NCBI RefSeq assembly: GCF_039871655.1
Contig: NZ_JBDPLZ010000007.1
Coordinates: forward strand, 124,001 to 188,000
Direction: 5' to 3'
DNA: 64,000 nt
Origin: Actinocorallia sp039871655
GTDB lineage: Bacteria > Actinomycetota > Actinomycetes > Streptosporangiales > Streptosporangiaceae
Below, one piece after another: positions 17,609-26,121 of the stretch (within the stretch, counting starts at the first letter, position 1; each line of letters begins with the position of its first letter). The notes under the pieces are model-generated. The model searched no databases, was not told where the DNA came from, and saw only the letters and a list, made by a program, of their open reading frames with translations. The position numbers and the translations under genes are program-made.

Positions 17609-17808
17609 GCGCGAAACTCCGATCCGGGCAATGGATCCTTCAGGGACGGGTCACCGGGGCGGGTCCGACGAGGCCTTCGGGAGGCTCGGGATTTCGGTAA
17701 AGGTAAGGTGCCGGTTCGTCTTAACAGCTGGACAGGGGAGGCGTGATCGGTTCGTCCTGTCTAGGATCGCAGCGTCCTGAACGGCTCGCGAGAGTACGGA
17801 GGGTTGCG

Positions 17809-18348
17809 ATGGTCCGATCCCGGGCCGGGCGTCAGGTCCGCCACGTCCGTTGGCGCTGCACGGCCAACGTCTCCCGCCCCTTTGCCCCGGACGACCCCTA
17901 CGATCCGGACCTGTACCGGCTGGTGCCCGCCGAGCCTCCGCTGACCCTGGCACAACTGGCCGCCGCCGTGGACCCCGCCGGTTCGCCTGCGTGGCTGCCC
18001 GCCACCGGGCTGATCTGGGGGCGCGCGGAGTTCCTCGACCTGCCCTGGGTGTCGGACTGGATGTCCGGCTGGGAGGAGGGCGAACGCTACTGCGAGACGG
18101 TCGTCACCCGGTATGGCGACTTCATCCCGGCCGATCTCGCCGTACTCGAGGCGGCCGCGCTCGACTTCCAGGGCCTGGAGACCGCCGACCGGGAGGCGAG
18201 CTTCGTGCACGAGAGCCACGTGTGCCGATTCGCCGGCCTGGACGACCTCCATCTGGCCCTCCTCACCCTCTACCGGGACCAGTGGATCGTCCCCCTGACG
18301 GACGGCACCGTCGTCGCCCCGCGGCTCGCCCTCGTCCCGGCCGGTTAG
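17809..18348 (+). CDS. Hypothetical protein
   Basis: 179 aa, soluble, with a basic N-terminus (MVRSRAGRQVRHVRWRC) followed by an acidic, Trp-rich body (DLPWVSDWMSGWEEGERYCETV). The ATG at 17809 has GGAGG 6 nt upstream; upstream in-frame codons look non-coding. No family recognised; the even domain-sized body suggests a single globular fold. Confidence 0.7.
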   Translation: MVRSRAGRQVRHVRWRCTANVSRPFAPDDPYDPDLYRLVPAEPPLTLAQLAAAVDPAGSPAWLPATGLIWGRAEFLDLPWVSDWMSGWEEGERYCETVVTRYGDFIPADLAVLEAAALDFQGLETADREASFVHESHVCRFAGLDDLHLALLTLYRDQWIVPLTDGTVVAPRLALVPAG

Positions 18349-18393
18349 CGGCACCGCCTCGCGTGTCGCGGCACATGCGCGGTGCGGCGGCCG

Positions 18394-19866
18394 TCAGCTC
18401 GGCCGGATCGTCTCCAGGAAACGCGCGTAGGCGGGTAGTCCCTCCTCCCAGCGTTCCTGATCGGCCAGCAGGATCACCTGGAGGTTCTCCCCGAGGAACT
18501 CGAAGATCCGCGTCTTCGCGTGGGCCGGACGGCCGTTCTGCGTGAACGTGAACTCCAGTTCGTAGGCGGTCTGGCCACGGTAGGAGACGCTCATGATGTC
18601 GCCCACCCGCTTGTAGTCGGGGTAGTCGAGCATCGCTGCGGCGGCCTCCAACTCCTGTTTCAGGCCGACGCTCGTGCTCGGGGAGTCGACGACGATGCCG
18701 ATCCTCCCGCCGTCCTTCGCCGCCGGGGCGAGGAACGTGCCCTTGCCGTCGTCGGTCCAGTCGGCGGGGACGATGACCGTGTAGAGAGGGCCCTTGTACT
18801 CCCGCTCGTCCGGTCCCGGCGTGGGCACGGAAATCGGGGCGGAGACCGATGACGTGGACGTGGGGGTAAGGGGCTTCCCGTCCTTCCAGGGCGAGAGCGC
18901 GACGGCCACGCCGACGACCAGGACCAGCGCGGCACCGGCGGCGATCATGACAGGACGCCGGTCTCGGCCGCCCCGGCGCGTGGAGCCGTTCTGCGGGAGC
19001 ACACCCGGATCGGTGTCCGCCGACCGGACCGGGTTCGGTGATCCGGCCACCGCCGCCAGCAGGTGCGCGGCGTCGTCCGCGCGCATGCGCGTGTCGGCGT
19101 CCTTGCGCAGCAGACCGGCGAGGACGGGAGCGAGCGGTCCGGCGCGGCGCGGCGGGTCGGGCTCCTCCGTCAGCAGGGCGGACAGGACGCCGACGAGGTC
19201 GTCGCGGTCGAACGGCGGGCGGCCCTCCACCGCGGTGTAGAGGGTGGCGCCGAGCGACCACAGGTCCGACATGGGGGTGGCGGGCCGCCGTCTGGCCTGC
19301 TCCGGCGACAGGTACGCCGGAGAGCCGAGGAGCGCCCCGGCCCGGGTGAGCTCGGGGTCTCCGGCGAGGCTGGCGATCCCGAAGTCGGTCAGCACCGCGC
19401 GGCCGCCCTCCATCAGGACGTTGGCGGGCTTGACGTCGCGGTGCACCACCCCGGCGGCGTGTGCGGCCCGCAGCGCGTCGAGCAGCTGCAGTCCGAGCGA
19501 GGCCGCCTCCTCCGGGGAGAGGGGGCCTCGCTCCGCCAGGACCCTGTCCAGCGAGTCGGCCCGCACGTAACGCATGACGATCCAGGGCCGGCCCTCCTCC
19601 TCCACGACGTCGTGGACGGTCACGATGCCGGGGTGGTCGAGCCTGGCCGCCGCTCTGGCCTCTCGGATGATCCGCGCGTACAGCGGCGCGGGGTTCACTC
19701 CGGGCGGCGGGCTGACCTCCTTGAGCGCCACCTCCCGGCCCAGGAGCCGGTCGTGGGCGCGCCAGACGGCGCCCATCCCGCCCCGTCCGAGCAGCTCGAC
19801 CAGCAGGTAGCGGTCCGCGATGATCTTTTCGGGGGGCACGAACGTGACGATACCCGCCTGGACCAT
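18394..19866 (-). CDS. PknB-type Ser/Thr protein kinase with extracytoplasmic PsbP/LpqN-like domain
   Basis: About 490 aa. The kinase domain has the P-loop GRGGMGAVW, the ATP lysine in EVALKEV, HRDVKPAN, DFG and GSPAYLSPEQ, so it should be active. A single transmembrane segment (MIAAGAALVLVVGVAVAL) is followed by a Thr/Ser linker and a C-terminal domain beginning YTVIVPADWTDDG that resembles the Mog1/PsbP/LpqN fold seen in the kinases at 39-43 kb. The start is uncertain: ATG at 19866 or GTG at 19840. It is divergent from ribonuclease Z with a short shared promoter region. Confidence 0.9.
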   Translation of the reverse strand: MVQAGIVTFVPPEKIIADRYLLVELLGRGGMGAVWRAHDRLLGREVALKEVSPPPGVNPAPLYARIIREARAAARLDHPGIVTVHDVVEEEGRPWIVMRYVRADSLDRVLAERGPLSPEEAASLGLQLLDALRAAHAAGVVHRDVKPANVLMEGGRAVLTDFGIASLAGDPELTRAGALLGSPAYLSPEQARRRPATPMSDLWSLGATLYTAVEGRPPFDRDDLVGVLSALLTEEPDPPRRAGPLAPVLAGLLRKDADTRMRADDAAHLLAAVAGSPNPVRSADTDPGVLPQNGSTRRGGRDRRPVMIAAGAALVLVVGVAVALSPWKDGKPLTPTSTSSVSAPISVPTPGPDEREYKGPLYTVIVPADWTDDGKGTFLAPAAKDGGRIGIVVDSPSTSVGLKQELEAAAAMLDYPDYKRVGDIMSVSYRGQTAYELEFTFTQNGRPAHAKTRIFEFLGENLQVILLADQERWEEGLPAYARFLETIRPS

Positions 19867-19897
19867 CCCGGTACGGGTCATGCGCGAGGATGAAGGG

Positions 19898-20791
19898 ATG
19901 TCCAACAGGGAGCTGTTCGTGCTCGGCACCGCCAGCGCCGTGCCCACCCGGCACCGCAACCACAACGGCTACCTGCTGCGTTGGGACGGGCAAGGTCTGC
20001 TCTTCGACCCGGGCGAGGGCACCCAGCGGCAGATGTCCCACGCCGGGCTGGCCGCGAACGACCTGAACTGGCTGTGCGTCACGCACTTCCACGGCGACCA
20101 CTGCCTGGGCGTGCCGGGCATCGTCCAGCGGATCTCCAGGGACGGCGTCACCCATCCGGTGCACGCCGTCTACCCCGCGAGCGGTGAGACGTACTGGCGG
20201 CGCCTGCGTCACGCCGCGTCCTTCTACGACACCGCCGACATCACCGAGCACCCCGTCGAAGACGGCGGCGCGGAGTTGCGGGGGGAGGGTTTCACTCTCA
20301 CCGCACTGCGCCTCGACCACGGGATCGAGGCGTACGGGTACCGGCTGGCCGAACCCGACGGGCGGACGATGCTGCCGGAGAAACTACGCGAGCACGGCAT
20401 CCGGGGCCCGGAGATCGCACGGCTCAGCGGCCCGCTGCTCGAGGAGTGCAGTGTGGCGCGGCCTGGGCAGAAAATGGCCTTCGTCATGGACACGCGGCTT
20501 TGCGACAACGTCTTCGCTCTCGCCGAAGGAGCGGACCTGCTGGTCATCGAGTCGACGTTCCTCGACTCCGAGGAACGCCAGGCCGCCGAGCACGGGCATC
20601 TCACCGCGCGCCAGGCCGGCCGGGTCGCCCGCGAGTGCGGGGTGCGCACGCTGGTGCTCACCCACATCTCCGAGCGGTACGCCGAGGCCGACGAGCCGCT
20701 CTTCCTGGAGCAGGCGGACTTCCCCGGCGCGGTGCTCGCCCGCGACCTGGACCGGATCCCGCTGCCGCCGCGGCGCCGGACCGGCGGCTGA
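19898..20791 (+). CDS. rnz: Ribonuclease Z / metallo-beta-lactamase fold tRNA 3' endonuclease
   Basis: 297-aa metallo-beta-lactamase-fold nuclease that trims tRNA 3' ends. The zinc motif THFHGDHCLG, a downstream His in LDHGIEAYGYR, the metal Asp in FVMDTR and the C-terminal HIS motif LTHISERY are in place, and the extra segment corresponds to the flexible arm region. ATG start preceded by GAGGATGAAGGG. Encoded tRNA-Arg here lacks CCA, consistent with a need for RNase Z processing. Confidence 0.93.
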   Translation: MSNRELFVLGTASAVPTRHRNHNGYLLRWDGQGLLFDPGEGTQRQMSHAGLAANDLNWLCVTHFHGDHCLGVPGIVQRISRDGVTHPVHAVYPASGETYWRRLRHAASFYDTADITEHPVEDGGAELRGEGFTLTALRLDHGIEAYGYRLAEPDGRTMLPEKLREHGIRGPEIARLSGPLLEECSVARPGQKMAFVMDTRLCDNVFALAEGADLLVIESTFLDSEERQAAEHGHLTARQAGRVARECGVRTLVLTHISERYAEADEPLFLEQADFPGAVLARDLDRIPLPPRRRTGG

Positions 20792-20885
20792 CACTTCTTC
20801 CACAGGCGTTCCCGCAACGGCGCGTCTTCTCTGATCAGATCCCCTATGGTTACTTTCGGTGACACTCCAGGGGGGATCGAGTGAC

Positions 20886-22184
20886 ATGAGAGCGCTGTTG
20901 CTGACCATCGGGTCGCAGGGGGACGTCCTGCCCTTCGTCGCGCTGGCCCACCGGCTGCACCGGGAGGGCCACCAGCCCCTGCTCGTCGCCCCCCGGCTGT
21001 TCCAGGGCCTGGCCGACGCCCACCGGCTCCCGTTCGCCCCGCTGGACCTCGACATGCTGCGGGTCTCCGACGCCCTGGCCGAGACCCACGGTCTGCGGCA
21101 GTTCCTCCGGTTCGCCCGGGCGCTGGGCGAGTCGACGCCCGAGGCGCTGGAGAGCGTGGTGCGGGCCGCCGAAGGCGACTTCGACCTCGTCGTCCACCAC
21201 CCGATGGTGCCCCTTGGCCACCACCTCGCCGACTGGGCGGGGGCGCGGTCGGTGGCCGCGGCGCCCACCCCGATACTCCAGCCGACCCGCGCGTTCACCT
21301 CACCGATGTGGGGGGTGCGCTCCCCCTTCCCCCGCGCCTCCTACGCCGCCGCCCGCCGGATGATGCTCCGGCCCTGGAAGCGGGAGCTCGACCACTGGCG
21401 ACACCACACGCTGGGCCTGCGCCGGCGCCCCGGCTGGCGCGACCCTTTGGTGCGGCCGGACGGCGAGGAGGCGACGGTGCTGCACGCGCTCAGCCCGCAG
21501 GTGCTGCCCCGGCCGTCCGACTGGCCCGCCGCCGCGCACCTCACCGGCTACTGGCGGCTGCCCGAACTCCCCTTCGCCCCCGGACGGCGGCTGCGGGAGT
21601 TCCTCGCCGAGGACGACCCTCCGGTGTACGTGGGGTTCGGCAGCCTTCCGCTGGGCGATCCCCAGCGGATCGCCCGGATCGTCGTCGAGGCCGTGGAGCA
21701 GGTCGGCGGCCGGGTCATCGTCGCGGGCGGCTACCGGGGGCTGCGCGGGGTCACCAACTCCGACCGCGTGCACGTGATCCGGCACGTCCCGCACGACTGG
21801 CTGTTCCCCCGGTGCGCCGCGGTGGTGCACCACGGCGGGGCCGGCACGACGGGCACCGCCATCACGGCGGGAGTCCCGCAGATCGTCTGCCCGATCGGGT
21901 TCGACCAGCCGTTCTGGGCCCGGCGGACGCGGCGGCTGGGCGTGGCTCCGCCCTCGCCGCGGCTGCGCGACCTGTCGGTGCGCGGGCTGGCGCCCGCCCT
22001 CGACCTCGCGCTGCACGACCTGGAGCTGATCTACCGGGCCGAGGAGCTGGGACGGCGGGTGCGGTCCGAGGACGGCACGGGCGAGGCGCTGCGGCTGCTC
22101 GGCCTGTCCACCGGCCCCGTCCAGCACACCCTGCCCGGCATGCCCGAATTCCCCGAATCACCGGAAACGATGGTGAAGTTGTGA
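20886..22184 (+). CDS. GT1-family glycosyltransferase (UGT/sterol glucosyltransferase-like)
   Basis: 432-aa GT-B fold enzyme. The N-terminal domain starts MRALLLTIGSQGDVLPFVALA (acceptor side); the C-terminal donor-binding half has PPVYVGFGSLP, the signature HHGGAGTTGTAITAGVPQIV and the QPFWARR box near 340-360, typical of UDP-glucose-type donors acting on lipophilic acceptors (sterols, polyketides). It is the first gene of a three-gene coupled operon with a hydrolase and a P450, so the acceptor may be a small hydrophobic metabolite. Confidence 0.9.
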   Translation: MRALLLTIGSQGDVLPFVALAHRLHREGHQPLLVAPRLFQGLADAHRLPFAPLDLDMLRVSDALAETHGLRQFLRFARALGESTPEALESVVRAAEGDFDLVVHHPMVPLGHHLADWAGARSVAAAPTPILQPTRAFTSPMWGVRSPFPRASYAAARRMMLRPWKRELDHWRHHTLGLRRRPGWRDPLVRPDGEEATVLHALSPQVLPRPSDWPAAAHLTGYWRLPELPFAPGRRLREFLAEDDPPVYVGFGSLPLGDPQRIARIVVEAVEQVGGRVIVAGGYRGLRGVTNSDRVHVIRHVPHDWLFPRCAAVVHHGGAGTTGTAITAGVPQIVCPIGFDQPFWARRTRRLGVAPPSPRLRDLSVRGLAPALDLALHDLELIYRAEELGRRVRSEDGTGEALRLLGLSTGPVQHTLPGMPEFPESPETMVKL

Positions 22185-23029
22185 TCCTGCCGCTCCCCGA
22201 GGGCTTCGAAAGGCATGTCCTGCGCCTACGGCGCGGAACCGTCGAGGCGATCCGCCACCCGGCCTCACCGACCGCCCCGGCGGCGGTCCGGGAGGAGACG
22301 GTGGTGATGGTCCCCGGCCACTTCGGCTCCAAGGAGGACTTCCGCCTGGTCATGCCGCTGCTGGCCGCCGCCGGATACGACTGCTGGGCCTACGACTACA
22401 CCGACCAGTTCAGCGCGACCGGCCTGGACTCCTACAACGACTACACCCTGGAACTGCTCGCCGCCGACCTCGTCGAACTCGTCGGGAACCGGCGCGTGCA
22501 CTACCTGGGGCACTGCATGGGCGGGCTGGTCGCGCGCCGCGCCGTGCTCGACCGGCCGGCCCTGGCGCGGAGCCTGACGCTGATGTGCTGCGGCCCGCAC
22601 CTGCACGACATGCGGCACCGGGCCATGTGGACCGGGCTGGACGCCATGCTGGCGGCCAGCGGGCTGATGGGCGTGTGGCCGACCATCCGGCGCCTGCTCC
22701 CCGAAGACGACGAGGCGATCATCGGCTTCTGGCGGCACAAGCTCCAGACGATGAACCACGCCTACGTGCAGGGCACCGCCGACTCCATGCGCGTCACCCC
22801 CGACCTCACCGGGGAGCTGGCGCGGAGCGGAGTTCCGGTGCTGGTCCTGTACGGCTCCCGCGACCGGAGGCTGTGGACCCGCGAGACCTACCACGACATG
22901 GCGATGCGGCTCGGCGCCACCGAGGTCATGCTTCCCGGGACCGCGCACAGCCCCGTCACGGAGCGGCCCGAGGCCACGGTCATGACGATGCTCGGCCTGC
23001 TGGAGAAGTCGCAGGAGGTCTGCCGGTGA
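22181..23029 (+). CDS. Alpha/beta hydrolase with Cys in the nucleophile elbow
   Basis: 282 aa, alpha/beta-hydrolase fold with the oxyanion region VPGHFGSKEDF, nucleophile elbow GHCMGG (Cys in place of the usual Ser of GxSxG), catalytic Asp candidate in LYGSRDRRLW and His in PGTAHSPVTE. The Cys is unusual for lipases/esterases and suggests thioester- or lactone-type chemistry or acyl transfer. The GTG start overlaps the upstream stop (GTGA), and the downstream P450 overlaps likewise. Confidence 0.85.
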   Translation: MILPLPEGFERHVLRLRRGTVEAIRHPASPTAPAAVREETVVMVPGHFGSKEDFRLVMPLLAAAGYDCWAYDYTDQFSATGLDSYNDYTLELLAADLVELVGNRRVHYLGHCMGGLVARRAVLDRPALARSLTLMCCGPHLHDMRHRAMWTGLDAMLAASGLMGVWPTIRRLLPEDDEAIIGFWRHKLQTMNHAYVQGTADSMRVTPDLTGELARSGVPVLVLYGSRDRRLWTRETYHDMAMRLGATEVMLPGTAHSPVTERPEATVMTMLGLLEKSQEVCR

Positions 23030-24279
23030 CCTCCCTCGCCCTGGAGCCCGCCTCGGTCGCGGAGGCGACACGGATCTTCCTGCGGCTGGTCCGCCCCCGC
23101 CCGCTCGCCGACCCGTACCCGCAGTACCGGCGGCTGCGCGGGCTCGCGCCCCTCCACACCGTCCGGTTGCCCGGCCTGGGCACGGCCTGGACCGCCGTCT
23201 CCCACGCCTCGGTGACGCGGCTGCTGCGCCACCGCGCGTTCGGCCCGCTGTCCCAGATCCACCTGGACGGGCTGTCGCCCGGCTGGAGGAGGCATCCGTT
23301 CACCTCCTGCCTGTACCAGGCGATGGCCTTCCAGCACGGTTCCGCCCACCGTGCGAGCCGCGGCCTGGTCAACGCCGACTTCGGCGGCCGCGCCGTCCTC
23401 TCCCACCGTGCGATGATCACCGGGCTCGTCGAAGAGCTCCTGGACGCCCTGGAGCGGGGCGACGACGAGGTCGACCTGATGGAGTCCCTCGCCCTGCCGT
23501 TCGGGGTCCTGGCCATCAGCCGCGTCCTGGGCGTCCCGGACGCCCGGGCCCTGGAGCTGGCCCCGCTGCTCCGCTTCGCCGGAGCCGTCTTCGAGCCCCT
23601 GGCCACCGCCGCCCAGCGCGCCGTCCAGCACGAGTCCGGCGGCCGGGTCCTCGACCTTCTGGGCGGGCTGCTGGCCGACCGCCGCCGCGAGCCCCGCGAC
23701 GACCTCCTCTCCCGGCTGGCCCGTCATCCCTTCCCCGGCGATCCCCGCGAGGCCGAGCGGGCCGCCCTGGGCACCGCCGCCATGCTGCTCATCGCCGGCG
23801 CCGACTCCCCCGCCAGCCTGGTCGGCCTGGGCACCCGCCTTCTCCTGGAGCACCCCGACCAGGCCGATCTGCTGCGCGCCACCCCTTCCCTGGCCTCTTC
23901 CGCCGCCGAGGAGCTCCTCCGCCATGATCCCCCCGTCCAACTGGTCGTCCGCACCGCTCATGAGGACACCGAACTGGCGGGCGTCCCCGTCCCCCGAGGC
24001 GGAGTCGTCTTCGGCCTCCTGGCCTCCGCCAACCGCGACCCCGAGGCGGTTTCCTCCCCCGACCGTTTCGACATCACCCGCCCGCCGGTCCCCGCTCTCG
24101 CCTTCGGCGCCGGCCCCCACTACTGCCTGGGAGCCCCCCTGGCCCGCCTCCAGGCAGAGGTCCTCTTCCCTGGCCTCCTCCGCCGATTCCCGGCCCTGCG
24201 CGCCGCCGGCCCTCCCGTCTACCGCTCCCCCGGCACCATGCTCCGCAGCCCCGACCGCCTCCCCGTCTCCCTCCGCTGA
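23026..24279 (+). CDS. Cytochrome P450
   Basis: 417-aa soluble bacterial P450. The heme-ligand loop FGAGPHYCLGAPLARLQ carries the axial Cys, the K-helix ExxR is EELLRHDPP with the following VVRTA, and the I-helix reads LLIAGADSPASLVG, where the usual Thr pair after the acid is Ser-Pro. The GTG start overlaps the hydrolase stop (GTGA). With the GT1 enzyme and hydrolase it probably tailors a lipophilic metabolite. No ferredoxin is encoded nearby. Confidence 0.93.
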   Translation: MTSLALEPASVAEATRIFLRLVRPRPLADPYPQYRRLRGLAPLHTVRLPGLGTAWTAVSHASVTRLLRHRAFGPLSQIHLDGLSPGWRRHPFTSCLYQAMAFQHGSAHRASRGLVNADFGGRAVLSHRAMITGLVEELLDALERGDDEVDLMESLALPFGVLAISRVLGVPDARALELAPLLRFAGAVFEPLATAAQRAVQHESGGRVLDLLGGLLADRRREPRDDLLSRLARHPFPGDPREAERAALGTAAMLLIAGADSPASLVGLGTRLLLEHPDQADLLRATPSLASSAAEELLRHDPPVQLVVRTAHEDTELAGVPVPRGGVVFGLLASANRDPEAVSSPDRFDITRPPVPALAFGAGPHYCLGAPLARLQAEVLFPGLLRRFPALRAAGPPVYRSPGTMLRSPDRLPVSLR

Positions 24280-24313
24280 CCCTCGACGACCACCGCCCCG
24301 CGCCTCCGCACAC

Positions 24314-24460
24314 GCTTCACCGTCTCTGCCCGTATTCCGCTGCCTCTGCCCGCGTTCGTCACTTACACCTGAGCTTTCACCGCCTCCACCCGCACCTGAC
24401 CGCCTCCACCCGCGTTCCTTCACTTCCGCCCGGGCCTCACTGTTTCCGTCAGCGTTCCGT
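24314..24460. repeat. Degenerate pyrimidine-rich repeats
   Basis: The 247-nt gap after the P450 is almost pure C/T on the + strand and holds about five degenerate 24-26-nt units of the form TTCACCGCCTCCACCCGC. No gene is seen. It separates the convergent P450 and GH135 genes. Confidence 0.5.
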
Positions 24461-24526
24461 GAGTCGGCGTGCCGGGCGCCGCCGCGGTTTTCGCTTCGCG
24501 CCCGCTCCCGGTAGGGCGCCCGCGGG

Positions 24527-25276
24527 TCAGGGGGAGGCGAGGGTGAGGAGGCGGGGGTGGTAGGGCGGGAGGCGGTCGTAGGGGTTGGGCGTGGAGCGGT
24601 CGGTGGCGTAGACGAGGCCGGTGTGGTGGCGGCGGGCGAGGGCGAGGACCTGGTCGAGCAGGTCGGGCGGGCAGGTGTGGACCAGGTGGCAGAAGCCGTG
24701 GCGGGGGTGGGAGCGGGGCCAGGACGGAGGGGTGAGGGTCAGGTAGGTCTCGGCGGGGCCCTCGAAGGTGACGAGGACGTCGGCCAGGGCCGCGTAGGCG
24801 GGGTCGGGGTAGACGCCGTGGTTGAGGACGACCAGGTCGGCGCCCTGGGCGCGGGCCGTGGCGGTGACGGCGCGCATGTAGGGCAGGGCGTCGGGGGCGG
24901 CGGGGGCCTGGTCGAAGAAGACGTCGGCGATCTCGTACCAGTCGCGGTAGCGGCGGAGGTCCTCGACGACCAGGGCGGGGTCCCTGCGGGCATAGCCGAC
25001 GTCCACGTAGGCGGCCACCGTCCCGCCGTTCTCCTCGATGCGGCGGACGACGCTCCGGAAGGCCGGGTCGGGGGCGCGGCCGGGGCCGCTGTCGATGTTC
25101 AGGACGACGGCGTAGAGCCGGGGGTCGGCCAGGCGCCGCCAGTCCTCGGGGGCGACCTCCGGGTGGAAATAGGCGGGGACCAAGGCGCTGTCGGGGACGG
25201 GACGGGGGCGGGCCGCGGCGGCGGGGACCACGGCGGCGGTCGACATGATCTGAAGGATTTTCCTGCGGCTCAACAC
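24527..25276 (-). CDS. Tat-exported spherulin-4/Sph3-like (GH135) glycoside hydrolase
   Basis: 249 aa. The N-terminus carries a twin-Arg signal (SRRKILQ followed by a hydrophobic stretch and AAAA). The body matches spherulation-specific family 4: NIDSGPG (60-66), AAYVDVGYARR (88-98), RDWYEIADVFFDQ (111-123), LNHGVYPDP and DVLVTFEG (E172). In fungal Sph3, which cuts galactosaminogalactan, the FFDE pair and a later Glu are the acidic residues; here the second reads Gln (D122, Q123). It is last gene of the polysaccharide operon; start GTG or the next TTG, overlapping the upstream stop. Confidence 0.85.
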   Translation of the reverse strand: MLSRRKILQIMSTAAVVPAAAARPRPVPDSALVPAYFHPEVAPEDWRRLADPRLYAVVLNIDSGPGRAPDPAFRSVVRRIEENGGTVAAYVDVGYARRDPALVVEDLRRYRDWYEIADVFFDQAPAAPDALPYMRAVTATARAQGADLVVLNHGVYPDPAYAALADVLVTFEGPAETYLTLTPPSWPRSHPRHGFCHLVHTCPPDLLDQVLALARRHHTGLVYATDRSTPNPYDRLPPYHPRLLTLASP

Positions 25277-26121
25277 CCCGCCTCCTGGAGGAGGTCCAGC
25301 AGGGACGTCCGCAGGGGGAAGGCGGGTTTCCAGGCGAGGGCCACGGTGGCGGCCGTCAGGTCGGCCTGCTGCCACGGGACCGCCGGGGAGTGGGAGGAGC
25401 CGCCGCCCTCTTCGGCCAGGACGCGGCCGGGTGTCAGGGCGAGGAGGGCGTGGACGAGGTCGCGGGAGAGGGTGGGGGTGCCGCTGCCCGCGTTGAGGAC
25501 GCCCCGGGCGTCGGAGGCCGCGGCGGCGAGGATCGCGTCGGCGACGTCGCGGACGTCCACGTAGTCGCGGGTGGCGTCCAGGGGGCCTGTGCGGATTTCG
25601 GAGGAGCCTCGGGCCACCTGGGCGACGACCCTCCCGAGCAGGGAGGAAGGCGGCGCGCCGGGGCCTATCGGGTTGAAGACCCTCAGGACCACGGAATCCT
25701 GGAGGGTCAGGACCAGCGAGGTGCCCGCCAGTTTCGTCACTCCGTAGGCGCCCACAGGCTGTGGACGAGCGGTCTCGGCGACGGGAACGCCGACGGACAC
25801 CGTCCCGTACTCGGCGGCCGAACCCACGTGCACGAGGCGGCAACCCCGGTCGCGGACGGCCTCCACCAGGCGGGAGACCGCCGTGACGTTGCCGTCCACG
25901 AGTTCGGCGGGCGTGCCGTCGACGGCGCCGCCGCAGTTCACCACGGCTTCGGGACGGACTGCGCGCAGCGCCTCCGCCAGGCCGGCCGGCTCCGAACCCG
26001 GGTCCAGCCAGAGGTCCGCCGCGCCGGGCCGCCGCGACGCGGTCACCACGTCGTGTCCGGCGGCCCTCGCCGCGACGTGACGGCCGAGGAAGCCCGTCGC
26101 GCCGAGCAGCAGCAGCCTCAT
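25270..26121 (-). CDS. NAD-dependent epimerase/reductase (extended SDR, nucleotide sugar)
   Basis: 283-aa extended short-chain dehydrogenase. The Rossmann motif GATGFLGRHVA is at the N-terminus, catalytic Ser region HVGSAAEYG and the YGVTK (YxxxK) motif near 140-145 are intact, followed by VFNPIGPG typical of sugar-nucleotide enzymes. It probably reduces or epimerises the 4-keto sugar made by the LegB-type dehydratase two genes upstream. ATG overlaps the nucleotidyltransferase stop (ATGA). Confidence 0.87.
   Translation of the reverse strand: MRLLLLGATGFLGRHVAARAAGHDVVTASRRPGAADLWLDPGSEPAGLAEALRAVRPEAVVNCGGAVDGTPAELVDGNVTAVSRLVEAVRDRGCRLVHVGSAAEYGTVSVGVPVAETARPQPVGAYGVTKLAGTSLVLTLQDSVVLRVFNPIGPGAPPSSLLGRVVAQVARGSSEIRTGPLDATRDYVDVRDVADAILAAAASDARGVLNAGSGTPTLSRDLVHALLALTPGRVLAEEGGGSSHSPAVPWQQADLTAATVALAWKPAFPLRTSLLDLLQEAGC

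Noticed and set aside
24314..24460. CRISPR-like array
   Set aside because: Repeat units are degenerate (about 24-26 nt), lack constant spacers and no cas genes are present.
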